Assembly (NCBI RefSeq): GCF_024707485.1
Contig: NZ_CP102602.1
Span: 186,001-250,000, forward strand
Source: Thermococcus thermotolerans
GTDB lineage: Archaea; Methanobacteriota_B; Thermococci; Thermococcales; Thermococcaceae
DNA: 64,000 nt
Reading direction: 5' to 3'
A program made the position numbers and the translations under genes. The notes below the pieces were generated by a model. It saw nothing but the letters and a program-made list of their open reading frames with translations. It did no database searches and was not told the DNA's origin. Of the stretch, positions 16,879 to 25,160 are shown piece after piece. Position 1 is the first letter of the stretch. Every line of letters starts with the position of its first letter.

Positions 16879-16888
16879 GGTGACGGCA

Positions 16889-17851
16889 ATGAACCCACTG
16901 GCGGAGATACTCGACAGGAACCTTGAGGCTATTGTCGACTTATCCCTTGGACATCTCCTCAGGCTCGGGTTGAAGTACGGCATATTCCGCAGGCTCGCTG
17001 GGGGAGTGCCCCGTGAAGAATTGCTGTCTGTGATCCCGGTCTCCAACAAGACGTATCTTGGAAGGCTTATAGATACCTACGTCTCCCTTGGCTTTGTGGA
17101 GGAGTCCGATGGCCTCCTTAGGACGCCTGGCTTCTCTTACGAGTTCAACCTAAGCGCGGAAGACGCTGGAAAACTCCTCTCGGACTGGGTTCAAATAGTC
17201 GAGGAGCTTTACAAAATGGCGGATTATGCATTTATCTCGGCTGAGCACCCGAAGATACTCATGGACTTCGACAAGGGGGCCGACTTCTGGGACATGCGTC
17301 TGCTGATGGAGCTCAACAGGACATACCGACAGCTTCTCGTAGACCTGCTCGGCCTTGAAGATGGGGTGAGGGTCCTTGACCTCGGCTGCGGCTCTGTTTC
17401 CCCCGTGGAGCTTGGGGAGGCTGTGGGGCCCAACGGGAAGTACGTTGGAGTCGATTTCTCGCCGGGGCTCCTGAGCATCGCACAGGCCCGCGTCAGAAAC
17501 GCCCGGATGGACTGGGTGCTCCTGAGGGAGATGGACATAAGAAAGCTCGTGGTCAAGAATACTTACGACGCCGTTGTGATGAGCTTCGTCCTTGAGTACC
17601 TGGAGAATCCGGGTGCAGCGGTTAAAAGGGCCATTGGCACCCTGAACCCGGGAGGGAGGCTCGCCATAGTAGAGCCGTTCAGGGACAATTACCCGTTGAT
17701 AGCGGCCATGGAGTTTTTTGAGAGCCTCACGAGGGAATTCGTTCGCTTCCCGAGCTCTGCAGAGGTTATCCACGCGGTGGAGGAGAGCCCCTACGATGTA
17801 AAGGTCGACACCCTCGGAAAGTCTGTTCTGTTGGTCACGCGTCTGGTGTGA
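16889..17851 (+). CDS. SAM-dependent methyltransferase in the archaellum locus
   Basis: 320 residues from ATG 16889 (GAGGTG upstream; GTG 16880 is less likely). An N-terminal helical/winged-helix dimerisation region (residues 1-100) is followed by a Rossmann methyltransferase: motif I VLDLGCGSVSP near 160, YVGVDFSPGLL for the ribose-binding acidic loop, and AVVMSFVLEYLENPG as motif IV. The layout is like small-molecule O-methyltransferases. Such a gene recurs beside fla operons in Thermococcales; a role in modifying archaellin or its glycan is plausible but not shown. It is coupled to the EarA-like gene and ends about 180 bases before flaB. Confidence 0.8.
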   Translation: MNPLAEILDRNLEAIVDLSLGHLLRLGLKYGIFRRLAGGVPREELLSVIPVSNKTYLGRLIDTYVSLGFVEESDGLLRTPGFSYEFNLSAEDAGKLLSDWVQIVEELYKMADYAFISAEHPKILMDFDKGADFWDMRLLMELNRTYRQLLVDLLGLEDGVRVLDLGCGSVSPVELGEAVGPNGKYVGVDFSPGLLSIAQARVRNARMDWVLLREMDIRKLVVKNTYDAVVMSFVLEYLENPGAAVKRAIGTLNPGGRLAIVEPFRDNYPLIAAMEFFESLTREFVRFPSSAEVIHAVEESPYDVKVDTLGKSVLLVTRLV

Positions 17852-17928
17852 CATCCTGTCTTCACACCCTTCAAGAGCATGCTGGATATTTTCCCAACAT
17901 ATCTTTAATTATTCGCAGTAGTATCAAC

Positions 17929-18028
17929 CTACATATGTAGGTACACCAGTTTCTACATAATTACCAACAAAAAATCGATTTATATTCAAAGATCACTAAG
18001 ATATATTGCAGAATCCCTAATGGAGGTG
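17929..18028 (+). promoter_or_regulatory. Archaellin operon promoter with TACATA activator sites
   Basis: The palindrome CTACATATGTAG (17929-17940) holds TACATA on both strands, and a second TACATA lies at 17954-17959. Just downstream come a BRE-like AAAAATCGA and the TATA box TTTATATT (17979-17986), predicting transcription from about 18008. The RBS GGAGGTG is at 18022-18028. Two or more TACATA copies upstream of BRE/TATA is the arrangement reported for EarA-activated fla promoters. Confidence 0.72.
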
Positions 18029-18035
18029 CCAGGAT

Positions 18036-18689
18036 ATGAAGTTGCTGAGGAAAAAGAGGGGTGCCGTCGGTATCGGTACCCTGATAGTGTTCATAGCCAT
18101 GGTTCTAGTGGCTGCAGTGGCTGCTGCAGTTCTCATCAACACCAGCGGCTACCTCCAGCAGAGGGCTGAAGCCACGGGCAGGCAGACCACCCAGGAGGTT
18201 TCAACGGGCATAAAGATCGATGCGGTGACCGGCTACGCTCCGAGCGCGAACAACATGACCCTGATGACGATCCAGGTTTCCCTTAACGCGGGAAGCACTC
18301 CGATTGACCTCAACCAGACTAAGATCTATCTTGACAACGGCCAGAAGCAGGTCGTTCTCTCCTATGGAAACGCCAAGGCCCCTATAAGTGGCGATATGTT
18401 TGACACAACCTCTGCCGCCTGGAACAGCACCAAGGTTGATGGGACCCACTTTGGAATCCTCATTGTCCAGGATGCCGACAACTCCCTCAACGGGAACATT
18501 CCGACCCTCACCACCGGCGACATAGCCCTGCTCACCATCAACCTCACCGCTGTCTTCGGCGGTGTTGAGCCGAGGACCCCGATAACCATCAGGGTCGTTC
18601 CGGAATTCGGCGCTCCGGGCTTCACCAAGGTCATCACCCCGACTGCCTACGGTCTCAGCACCACCGACAAGATCGTCGACCTCAAGTGA
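18036..18689 (+). CDS. flaB: Archaellin (major archaellum filament protein)
   Basis: 217 residues. A class III signal peptide ([10 protein letters not shown], cleavage after KKRGA before VGIGTLIVF) would be cut by the FlaK peptidase. The hydrophobic N-terminal helix packs the filament core, and residues 60-217 form the exposed beta domain. Sequons of the N-x-S/T type (for example NNMTL, LNQTK, WNSTK, INLTA) are candidate N-glycosylation sites. It is the first gene of the operon, behind the TACATA promoter. Only one archaellin gene is present, although related species often carry two to five in tandem. The 50-base gap to flaC contains a T-rich run (about 18702-18712) that may cause partial termination. 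Confidence 0.95.
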   Translation: MKLLRKKRGAVGIGTLIVFIAMVLVAAVAAAVLINTSGYLQQRAEATGRQTTQEVSTGIKIDAVTGYAPSANNMTLMTIQVSLNAGSTPIDLNQTKIYLDNGQKQVVLSYGNAKAPISGDMFDTTSAAWNSTKVDGTHFGILIVQDADNSLNGNIPTLTTGDIALLTINLTAVFGGVEPRTPITIRVVPEFGAPGFTKVITPTAYGLSTTDKIVDLK

Positions 18690-18739
18690 AGCCTCTACCA
18701 TCTTTCCTTTTTCCATAACTCTCCTCGCGGGTGGTTGGA

Positions 18740-19240
18740 ATGTCGTTTTCGTACCTGAAAAACAAGTTCAAGAAGAAAAAGGAGGGGGAGGACAAGTCCG
18801 AGGACAACAGGGAGATAATTAAGCTTGATGAGCTGGAGGAAGCTGTGGAGGAAACTCCCCAGAGGACTAAGGAGGAAGAGGAGCTTCTGACCCAGGTGAT
18901 GACCAGGGTAAACGAGATCGAGAACGACATCCCCAGGATAAAGGTTAGTATTGACACCCTCAAAGCCCAGATTAACGAGCTCCGCGAGGAGATAGACCGT
19001 CTGGATAAGGTGATTAAGGACGTTATGGTCCTCTACGAGATAGTTTCGCAGCAGATCAACCCGTTTAAGGATGTTGATTCTGCTAATCCTCTCCTTGGCG
19101 AGATTCAGGAGTTGAGTGAGGAGATTGAGAGGTTGAAGGCCGAAATTGCTCAAATAAAGTCCGATCTGAGGCTCCTTGTGATCGATGGTATGGATCTCGA
19201 TGACCTGATATACGAAGCCATGTCGGAGGGAGGGGCATGA
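18740..19240 (+). CDS. flaC: Archaellum accessory protein FlaC
   Basis: About 166 residues from ATG 18740 (GGTGGT upstream). A Lys/Glu-rich N terminus precedes long coiled-coil heptads (VMTRVNEIENDIPRIKVSIDTL, then ELREEIDRLDKVI). The FlaC/D-type sequence continues to the C terminus. The FlaC/D/E proteins form the cytoplasmic ring and link the motor to chemotaxis signals through CheF in euryarchaea. Its stop overlaps the flaD start (ATGA). Confidence 0.9.
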   Translation: MSFSYLKNKFKKKKEGEDKSEDNREIIKLDELEEAVEETPQRTKEEEELLTQVMTRVNEIENDIPRIKVSIDTLKAQINELREEIDRLDKVIKDVMVLYEIVSQQINPFKDVDSANPLLGEIQELSEEIERLKAEIAQIKSDLRLLVIDGMDLDDLIYEAMSEGGA

Positions 19241-20136
19241 TTACCGAAACTGAGATTGATGAAAGGCTTAGGCGCCTTAGGGGAAAGGTTCCGAACTTCC
19301 TGATTGACGACCTCAAAGACCGTCTCATGAAGAAGAGGGACATCCTGACCCCCGAGCAGGTAGACAGGATAGTTGACAGGGTACTCCGTACATATGCTGG
19401 CCAGATTGAGAAGCTCTCCAGACTCGATAGCCGTGTAGATGAGATAGGCAGGTATCTGGAGGAGATACGCAATCACCTGATGAACCTTTCCCGGCAGGCT
19501 AATCAGCCCATGTGGGGTGAGGCACAGAGCCAGCCAGCTGGAGGGGCCCAGGCTGTGGAGTTCGGTGAAATCATGGGGGCCGGGAGTGCCGGCGGTTTCA
19601 GTGAGGGGTCCCTCGCCAGTGAAAACCCTGTGGCTGAAGAGACGCAATCCCCCGAGCCTCCTTCCCAAAACCCAGCGGAGGTAGAGCCCATGGAGAAGGA
19701 GTTTGAGCTTACCAGAGGATTTGAAATACCTCCCGAGCTTAAGGATGTCCTTGTAAGTCCACCGCGCACCAAGGCAAGGCTCGAACACATTCCCAACGAC
19801 ATGGTCTCAACAATGATGGCACTGAAGTGGCTGGGCTTCCTCATAGACAGGGTGGGGATGCAGAACCTCGAAGAGGTGCTTGAGTTCTACTACCAGATCG
19901 GTTGGATATCAGAGGATGTGCTGAACACTCTGCTCAGATACGCGGAGGGCATAAGACCCCACCACAGAGAGCCGGACTGGAGGCCGGACGAGAAGCTCAC
20001 GATACAGGATCACCTGGTTTCGCTGCTCTTCATCGAGAGGCTCAGGGGTGTCAGGATAACCCGGGAAGTGCTGGACGCGATAGAGAGGGAAATGAGGGTA
20101 ATCGGAAGGGTGCTGGAAGACGTGTACGGCGTTTAG
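19237..20136 (+). CDS. flaD: Archaellum accessory protein FlaD/E
   Basis: 299 residues. An N-terminal helical part (residues 1-90) is followed by a low-complexity Gly/Pro/Glu linker (about 95-165) and the conserved FlaD/E C-terminal domain (about 170-299: ARLEHIPNDMVSTMMALKWLGFLIDRVG, LEFYYQIGWIS, LLRYAEGI). It forms part of the cytoplasmic archaellum ring with FlaC. Its start is coupled to flaC; flaF begins 9 bases after its stop. Confidence 0.92.
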   Translation: MITETEIDERLRRLRGKVPNFLIDDLKDRLMKKRDILTPEQVDRIVDRVLRTYAGQIEKLSRLDSRVDEIGRYLEEIRNHLMNLSRQANQPMWGEAQSQPAGGAQAVEFGEIMGAGSAGGFSEGSLASENPVAEETQSPEPPSQNPAEVEPMEKEFELTRGFEIPPELKDVLVSPPRTKARLEHIPNDMVSTMMALKWLGFLIDRVGMQNLEEVLEFYYQIGWISEDVLNTLLRYAEGIRPHHREPDWRPDEKLTIQDHLVSLLFIERLRGVRITREVLDAIEREMRVIGRVLEDVYGV

Positions 20137-20145
20137 GGGATTCCC

Positions 20146-20649
20146 ATGGGGGTCAGTGTACCGGCGGCCTTTGCAGTGCTGCTCATAGCGATGCTGGTTT
20201 CCTTCGGAATGCTCTACGTATCCAGCGAGAACGCGTACTCGATGGTTCATGAAGCGACCGATGACTACAACCGGATGGTGCTCAGGACAAAGACATCCGA
20301 GCTCGAACTCACAGGCTACAACTACACGGTTGGAACCGGGTTCTATGACATCACGTTCAACATCACGAACCGGGGGAGCACCCTCTCGCCGGTGAGGTGG
20401 ACGTACATCTTCGATGGTATTGTGACCACCACCTCGGTCGTGGCCCCCGGCAGGGAATACCTCCTTCCGGGGGAGTGGACGGCCGTAACGGTTCAGAACC
20501 TCCAGACGGACCCCACGATAACGTATTCCCTCGTGGTGAGCACTGAAGTTGGCTGTGGGCTGAAGATAAAATGGAAGTGGGTCGGAAACACGACCAACGG
20601 ATCCCCGCAGGTGGTTAGCAGTGCCTGGTACTGCCCTGTGGAGGGGTAA
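20146..20649 (+). CDS. flaF: Archaellum stator protein FlaF
   Basis: 167 residues. One N-terminal membrane helix (VPAAFAVLLIAMLVSFGML, residues 4-24) anchors a pseudoperiplasmic beta-sandwich domain (YDITFNITNRGSTLSPVRWTYIFDG). FlaF binds the S-layer and forms the stator with FlaG. The C-terminal part contains an extra pair of Cys residues (EVGCGLK, WYCPVEG) that may form a disulfide. Nearly contiguous with flaD and flaG. Confidence 0.9.
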   Translation: MGVSVPAAFAVLLIAMLVSFGMLYVSSENAYSMVHEATDDYNRMVLRTKTSELELTGYNYTVGTGFYDITFNITNRGSTLSPVRWTYIFDGIVTTTSVVAPGREYLLPGEWTAVTVQNLQTDPTITYSLVVSTEVGCGLKIKWKWVGNTTNGSPQVVSSAWYCPVEG

Positions 20650-20651
20650 CG

Positions 20652-21101
20652 ATGGCGAGTTCAGTGGTCTCGGAGCTTGTGCTGTTCATCGTGTCACTAC
20701 TGGTAGCGGGCATGGTAGCCGGGGGTCTGTACGTGGTCACTCAGGATATCTCGAGCGGAATTCTTGTGAAGGGCCAGGACGTGGCGACCAGTCTGCGAAC
20801 TAATTTTGAGATAATTAACGATCCCGAGAACATACCCGTTTCTGGTTCCTCGTACATCTTCTACGTCCGCAACGTCGGTAAGGACTCCTTCTCCTTTGAC
20901 CCCAACTCCGTTATTGTAATGATAGACGGTGCGATAATCCCCCCTGCCAACCTGACTTTCGACCCAACCGGGGTGCTCGCACCCTACGATATCGGTAAAA
21001 TCTACGTCCCTACCGCGTTCATATCATCGCCCGGCTATCATAAGATCACCGTTGTCATAGAGACAGGAAAGAGAAAATCCCTCGTGTTTGAAGTGGGGTG
21101 A
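20652..21101 (+). CDS. flaG: Archaellum stator protein FlaG
   Basis: 149 residues. An N-terminal hydrophobic helix (SELVLFIVSLLVAGMVAGGLYVV) and a beta-sandwich domain (YIFYVRNVGKDSFSFDPNSVIVMIDG) have the same architecture as FlaF. FlaG forms filaments capped by FlaF in the archaellum stator. Its stop (TGA 21099-21101) overlaps the flaH start region. Confidence 0.9.
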   Translation: MASSVVSELVLFIVSLLVAGMVAGGLYVVTQDISSGILVKGQDVATSLRTNFEIINDPENIPVSGSSYIFYVRNVGKDSFSFDPNSVIVMIDGAIIPPANLTFDPTGVLAPYDIGKIYVPTAFISSPGYHKITVVIETGKRKSLVFEVG

Positions 21102-21802
21102 TGACCATGGGGAGCCTCCTTAAGATCCAGATACCCCACGATGAGCTTCACAGGCGCCTTGGCGGGGGAATCCCGGCGGGGAGCATAGTCCTGATAGAGG
21201 GGGACAGGGGGACGGGTAAGTCTATATTCTCCCAGAGGCTTCTCTACGGCCTTTTGAAGAACGACCACACGGCGACCTACGTTTCCAGTCAGTACACCAC
21301 CCCCGAATTCATAAACCAGATGGAGTCCCTCGGTTACAGCATAATTCAGGAGCTGATAAAAAGACGACTAATGTTCGTCTCCCTCTACCCCCTGCTTGTC
21401 GGGGTCTCCGACAGGAGAAAGTTCCTCTCAAGGTTTGTCGGCGAGCCCAGACTGTGGAAGAGCGATGTCATGATTATCGATTCCCTCTCGGCGCTTCTTC
21501 CCCCGGAGCTGGACATGGAGGAGATACGGGCGTTCTCACTGCACCTTAAGAGGCTGAGCTCCCTCGGGAAGGTCACTATAATGACCGTAAACCCCTCCGA
21601 CATAGACCCGGAGTTCCTGAAAATCCTGGAGGAGGCGTCGAGCCTTCTCATCAGGCTCAGTGTGAAGGTCTTTGGGGGAGACCTGAAGAACTCGGCCACC
21701 ATAGTGAAGTACAACAACGCGATGGGGATCTTCCAGAAGATAATACCCTTCAGGGTTGAGCCGAGGGTTGGATTCATAGTCGAGATCGCCGCGGTGGTGT
21801 GA
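21101..21802 (+). CDS. flaH: Archaellum motor regulator FlaH (RecA-fold ATP-binding protein)
   Basis: About 233 residues. A KaiC/RecA-like fold with Walker A (GDRGTGKSIFSQRLL near residue 33) and Walker B (DVMIIDSLSALLP near 125), where the usual catalytic Glu is absent as in other FlaH proteins. It binds ATP and regulates FlaI at the base of the motor. Three in-frame starts compete (GTG 21098, ATG 21101, ATG 21107); ATG 21107 has the best spacing from GGGGTG. All overlap or adjoin the flaG stop. Confidence 0.93.
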   Translation: MTMGSLLKIQIPHDELHRRLGGGIPAGSIVLIEGDRGTGKSIFSQRLLYGLLKNDHTATYVSSQYTTPEFINQMESLGYSIIQELIKRRLMFVSLYPLLVGVSDRRKFLSRFVGEPRLWKSDVMIIDSLSALLPPELDMEEIRAFSLHLKRLSSLGKVTIMTVNPSDIDPEFLKILEEASSLLIRLSVKVFGGDLKNSATIVKYNNAMGIFQKIIPFRVEPRVGFIVEIAAVV

Positions 21803-21803
21803 C

Positions 21804-23432
21804 ATGCCCGTTGGGAAGAACGTCAGCGACAGCATCGAAGCTGCAATGGCCCGGAATCCTCATTTGAGAACGTACATAGACCGGTTCGTCAAAAAGACGG
21901 GCAAGTTTCCAGAATTCTATCCCCAGCTCAGCAGGGAGATGAAGGACATAAAGTATCCAAACATAATCTATCCGGTAGGGGATCCTATATTTATCCACAT
22001 CTACGGCGATATAAACACCGAGAGGAGGTACATAGTTGTAGAGCCGAGGATAACCGGTCCGGAGGAAGAGAAGAAGTACGACATCCTTAAGGACAAGATA
22101 CTGGAGCTCGCACCGGAGAAGAGAATCCCAGAGGACAGTGAAGAGTTCGAGCGCTTTCTGGATGACCTCATGGACGAGGCGCTTGGGAAGATTGGCAGAG
22201 GACTGTTCAGCCGCAAGAGGGTCTCGTTCACCGCGGAAGAGGTTGCAAAGTTCCGCTATCTCCTGAAGAGGGATATCGTTGGCATTGGGCCCCTCGAACC
22301 TCTCATGCGCGACCCCTACATAGAGGACATCCACATAATAGGCGCTAACTACGTCTCGCTCATCCACAAGATCTTCGATGCGATGGAGACCAACATAACC
22401 TTTGGCGACAACCTCCGATTGGCCGACTACTTCAAAAACCTCAGTGAGAGGATGGGAAGGCCGGTCAGCGACAAAAACCCCATCGTTGACGGAACCCTGC
22501 CGGACGGCTCGCGTATCAACATCATCTATTCGCCCGACGTTAGCATCCAGGGTCCGAGCGCAACCATCCGTAAGTTCTCGGCGACACCTCTCAGCGTCGT
22601 TCAGCTCGTCAAGTGGAACACCTTCTCCGCGGAGGTGGCTGCCTACCTCTGGCTGGCCCTTGAATACGGCATGAGTATATTCGTCTGCGGTGAGACGGCG
22701 AGCGGAAAGACCACAACGCTCAACTCGATAATCCCTTTCATCAAACCTGACGCCAAGATATACACCGCGGAGGACACGCCGGAGGTTGTAGTGCCCCACA
22801 AGAACTGGCAGAGGCTCACCACAAGGGAGCGCGGCCCGGAAGAGAGCAGGGTTACGCTCTTCGACCTACTCAAAGCGGCCCTGCGTTCAAGACCAAACTA
22901 CATCGTCGTCGGTGAGATCCGTGGAGCAGAGGGTGCCATAGCCTTCCAGGCCATGCAGACGGGACATCCTGTTATGGCAACGTTTCACGCCGGCGATATA
23001 AGAAAGATGATACAGCGATTCACGGGTGCCCCCATAAACATCCCCGTCACTTTTATCGACAACCTCAATATAGCCCTCTTCCAGCAGGCCGTTTACGTCC
23101 GCGGCAGGTTCCTGAGGAGGGTTCTGAGCGTTGTTGAGATTGAGGGCTACTATGAGGAGCTCGGTGGCGTTGCAACGAGGAACGTCTTCGAGTGGGATTC
23201 AGTAACGGACAGGCACATCTTCCGTGGGATGAACAACTCGTACATCCTGGAGAGGAAGATAGCCGAAGTTGCAGGCTATGAGGATCCCAAGGAGATATAC
23301 AACGAGCTCTTCCTGAGGGCGCGGATAATCAAGAGGATGGCGGAGCTAGGGATAACGGACTACCACGCCGTGCACCGCGAAATCAAGGCGTTCTACGAGA
23401 AGGGAATCGAGGGACTGAGCTTCAGGCTGTGA
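21804..23432 (+). CDS. flaI: Archaellum motor ATPase FlaI
   Basis: 542 residues, the GspE-superfamily hexameric ATPase that powers archaellin assembly and rotation. The N-terminal domain (1-260) includes LLKRDIVGIGPLEPLMRDPYIEDI. The catalytic domain has Walker A (CGETASGKTTTLNSI near 295), the Asp box (IYTAEDTPEV), Walker B (IVVGEIRGAEG) and the His box (MQTGHPVMATFHAG). The start follows flaH by 1 base. Confidence 0.96.
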   Translation: MPVGKNVSDSIEAAMARNPHLRTYIDRFVKKTGKFPEFYPQLSREMKDIKYPNIIYPVGDPIFIHIYGDINTERRYIVVEPRITGPEEEKKYDILKDKILELAPEKRIPEDSEEFERFLDDLMDEALGKIGRGLFSRKRVSFTAEEVAKFRYLLKRDIVGIGPLEPLMRDPYIEDIHIIGANYVSLIHKIFDAMETNITFGDNLRLADYFKNLSERMGRPVSDKNPIVDGTLPDGSRINIIYSPDVSIQGPSATIRKFSATPLSVVQLVKWNTFSAEVAAYLWLALEYGMSIFVCGETASGKTTTLNSIIPFIKPDAKIYTAEDTPEVVVPHKNWQRLTTRERGPEESRVTLFDLLKAALRSRPNYIVVGEIRGAEGAIAFQAMQTGHPVMATFHAGDIRKMIQRFTGAPINIPVTFIDNLNIALFQQAVYVRGRFLRRVLSVVEIEGYYEELGGVATRNVFEWDSVTDRHIFRGMNNSYILERKIAEVAGYEDPKEIYNELFLRARIIKRMAELGITDYHAVHREIKAFYEKGIEGLSFRL

Positions 23433-23441
23433 GGTGGTGGA

Positions 23442-25160
23442 ATGCCGGGAGAGAAGGCTGGAGTGCTGGCGCAGTCCGGCATCACGATGCATGAGTACTT
23501 CAGGAAAGTGCTCCTGCCCAGCCTGGTTGGTGCCATGGCACTCTTCGCCGCGGTCTTAGTGCTCAAGAGTTTTGTTACCCTCTCAAACGTGATAACCTTT
23601 GCTCTGTACGCGATTCCACTCCTGCCCCTGATATACGCTGTGGGATATCCGTATGCCAAGATAAGCAACAAGAGGGTGCAGATAAACTCGAAGATCCCGT
23701 ACTTTGCCACGTACTTCGCGGTTCTCTCTACGAGCGACGTCAGCAGGAGCGAGCTGGTCTGGAACCTCGCCACGGAAAAGATACTCGAACCTATAGCCAG
23801 CGACATGAAGAAGGTGTACTACCTCATCGCAAAGCTCCACAGGGGGATGCCTGAGGCCCTGAGGTTTCTGGCCAGGAGGACACCCAGCAAGGTCTTCGCG
23901 GACTTTCTGGACAGGCTTGCATATTCCCTCGACAGCGGTGTTGAGCTCAGGGACTATCTCCTTCAGGAGCAGAAAACAGTTATGGACGACTACGAGACCT
24001 TCTACGAGGGAACCCTCTACGACCTGGACGTCTTTAAGGAGGTGTACTCCTCCCTGATAATCTCTGTTGTCTTTATGGTGACTTTCATAATCATCGGCCC
24101 GATACTGACCGGCCAGGACATCGTCAGCCTGAGCGCCTTCATGTTCGTGCTCGTTCTTGCCACTGAGATTGGAATAATGCTCGTCATAAAGTACAGGATG
24201 CCTGAGGACAAGATATGGGCCGACTACGCCATGACCTCCGAGAGGAAGGCCCGGTTCATTAAAGCTGCCTTGATATCCTTCGCAGGAAGTGCCGTCGCGG
24301 CTATCGTTGTTGTTCTCGTTATACGGCCGAGATTCAACATTCCTCCCCTCATCCAGGTGGCCATAATACTCTCTCCATTCATGTACCTTGGCAAGGTTCT
24401 GGAGAAGGAGGAAAAGGCCATTCTGGTAAAGGACGAGAACTTTCCGGCATTCATGAGGAGCCTCAGCTCGTCTCTGGCCGCGAGCGGCGCTGCGCTCCCT
24501 CTCGTGCTCAAGTATCTCAGCTCCCACGACTTCGGAGTCCTCACAAGGGATATACGGAACCTCTACCGCAGGGTGTCCATGAGGATAGACAACAGCAAGT
24601 CCTGGCGCTACTTTACGATAGACACCGGAAGCTGGCTGATAGGTATCTTTTCGGAGATATTCAACAAGAGCATAAAACTCGGTGCCGAGCCGGACTACGT
24701 TGGAATGGTCATCTCAAGGAACTTTGAGCGTCTGATAAGGCTCAGGAGAAAGCGTGCACAGACAGTTGCCAGCTTCAGGGGGGTTATTTATGGAATAACT
24801 GGTGCCTTTGCATTCTCCGTCGCGGCGGCCTTTCAGGTTGCGGTTTACATGAACCAGCTCTTTTCGAACTTGACCATTCAGGGGGACTTCCTCCAGAACA
24901 TAATATTCGTTCCCTCCAAGAGCGGTCTTGAGATAACGAACTACATCCTGATTGTGATACTGATAACCCACTGCCTCCTCTCCGCGCTCTCTATAAAGTT
25001 TGCGGACGGGGGCCATATCGGGATTACTGTCTACTACTTTGTTGTCCTCGTGTGGCTGGCAGCGCTTGGCCAGTACATAGGAACCGCTGTAATGGGGAAG
25101 ATGATGACCTTTTCCTCCCTCTCGGCGGTTTTGATAGGCACCCTGGGGGTGATGCCATGA
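23442..25160 (+). CDS. flaJ: Archaellum membrane platform protein FlaJ
   Basis: 572 residues, the polytopic membrane core related to GspF/PilC. Two cytoplasmic T2SSF-type domains (near 100-200 and 320-470, for example FLARRTPSKVFADFLDRLAYSLDSGVELRDYL and its distant repeat) are separated by membrane helices near 40-80, 205-260, 280-315 and 450-560. It transmits FlaI motion and anchors the filament. GGTGG precedes ATG 23442. The following gene starts inside its last codons. Confidence 0.95.
   Translation: MPGEKAGVLAQSGITMHEYFRKVLLPSLVGAMALFAAVLVLKSFVTLSNVITFALYAIPLLPLIYAVGYPYAKISNKRVQINSKIPYFATYFAVLSTSDVSRSELVWNLATEKILEPIASDMKKVYYLIAKLHRGMPEALRFLARRTPSKVFADFLDRLAYSLDSGVELRDYLLQEQKTVMDDYETFYEGTLYDLDVFKEVYSSLIISVVFMVTFIIIGPILTGQDIVSLSAFMFVLVLATEIGIMLVIKYRMPEDKIWADYAMTSERKARFIKAALISFAGSAVAAIVVVLVIRPRFNIPPLIQVAIILSPFMYLGKVLEKEEKAILVKDENFPAFMRSLSSSLAASGAALPLVLKYLSSHDFGVLTRDIRNLYRRVSMRIDNSKSWRYFTIDTGSWLIGIFSEIFNKSIKLGAEPDYVGMVISRNFERLIRLRRKRAQTVASFRGVIYGITGAFAFSVAAAFQVAVYMNQLFSNLTIQGDFLQNIIFVPSKSGLEITNYILIVILITHCLLSALSIKFADGGHIGITVYYFVVLVWLAALGQYIGTAVMGKMMTFSSLSAVLIGTLGVMP

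Noticed and set aside
21774-22799. A 341-codon open frame antisense to flaI
   Set aside because: flaI has all motor motifs; the antisense text shows only codon-bias shadow.
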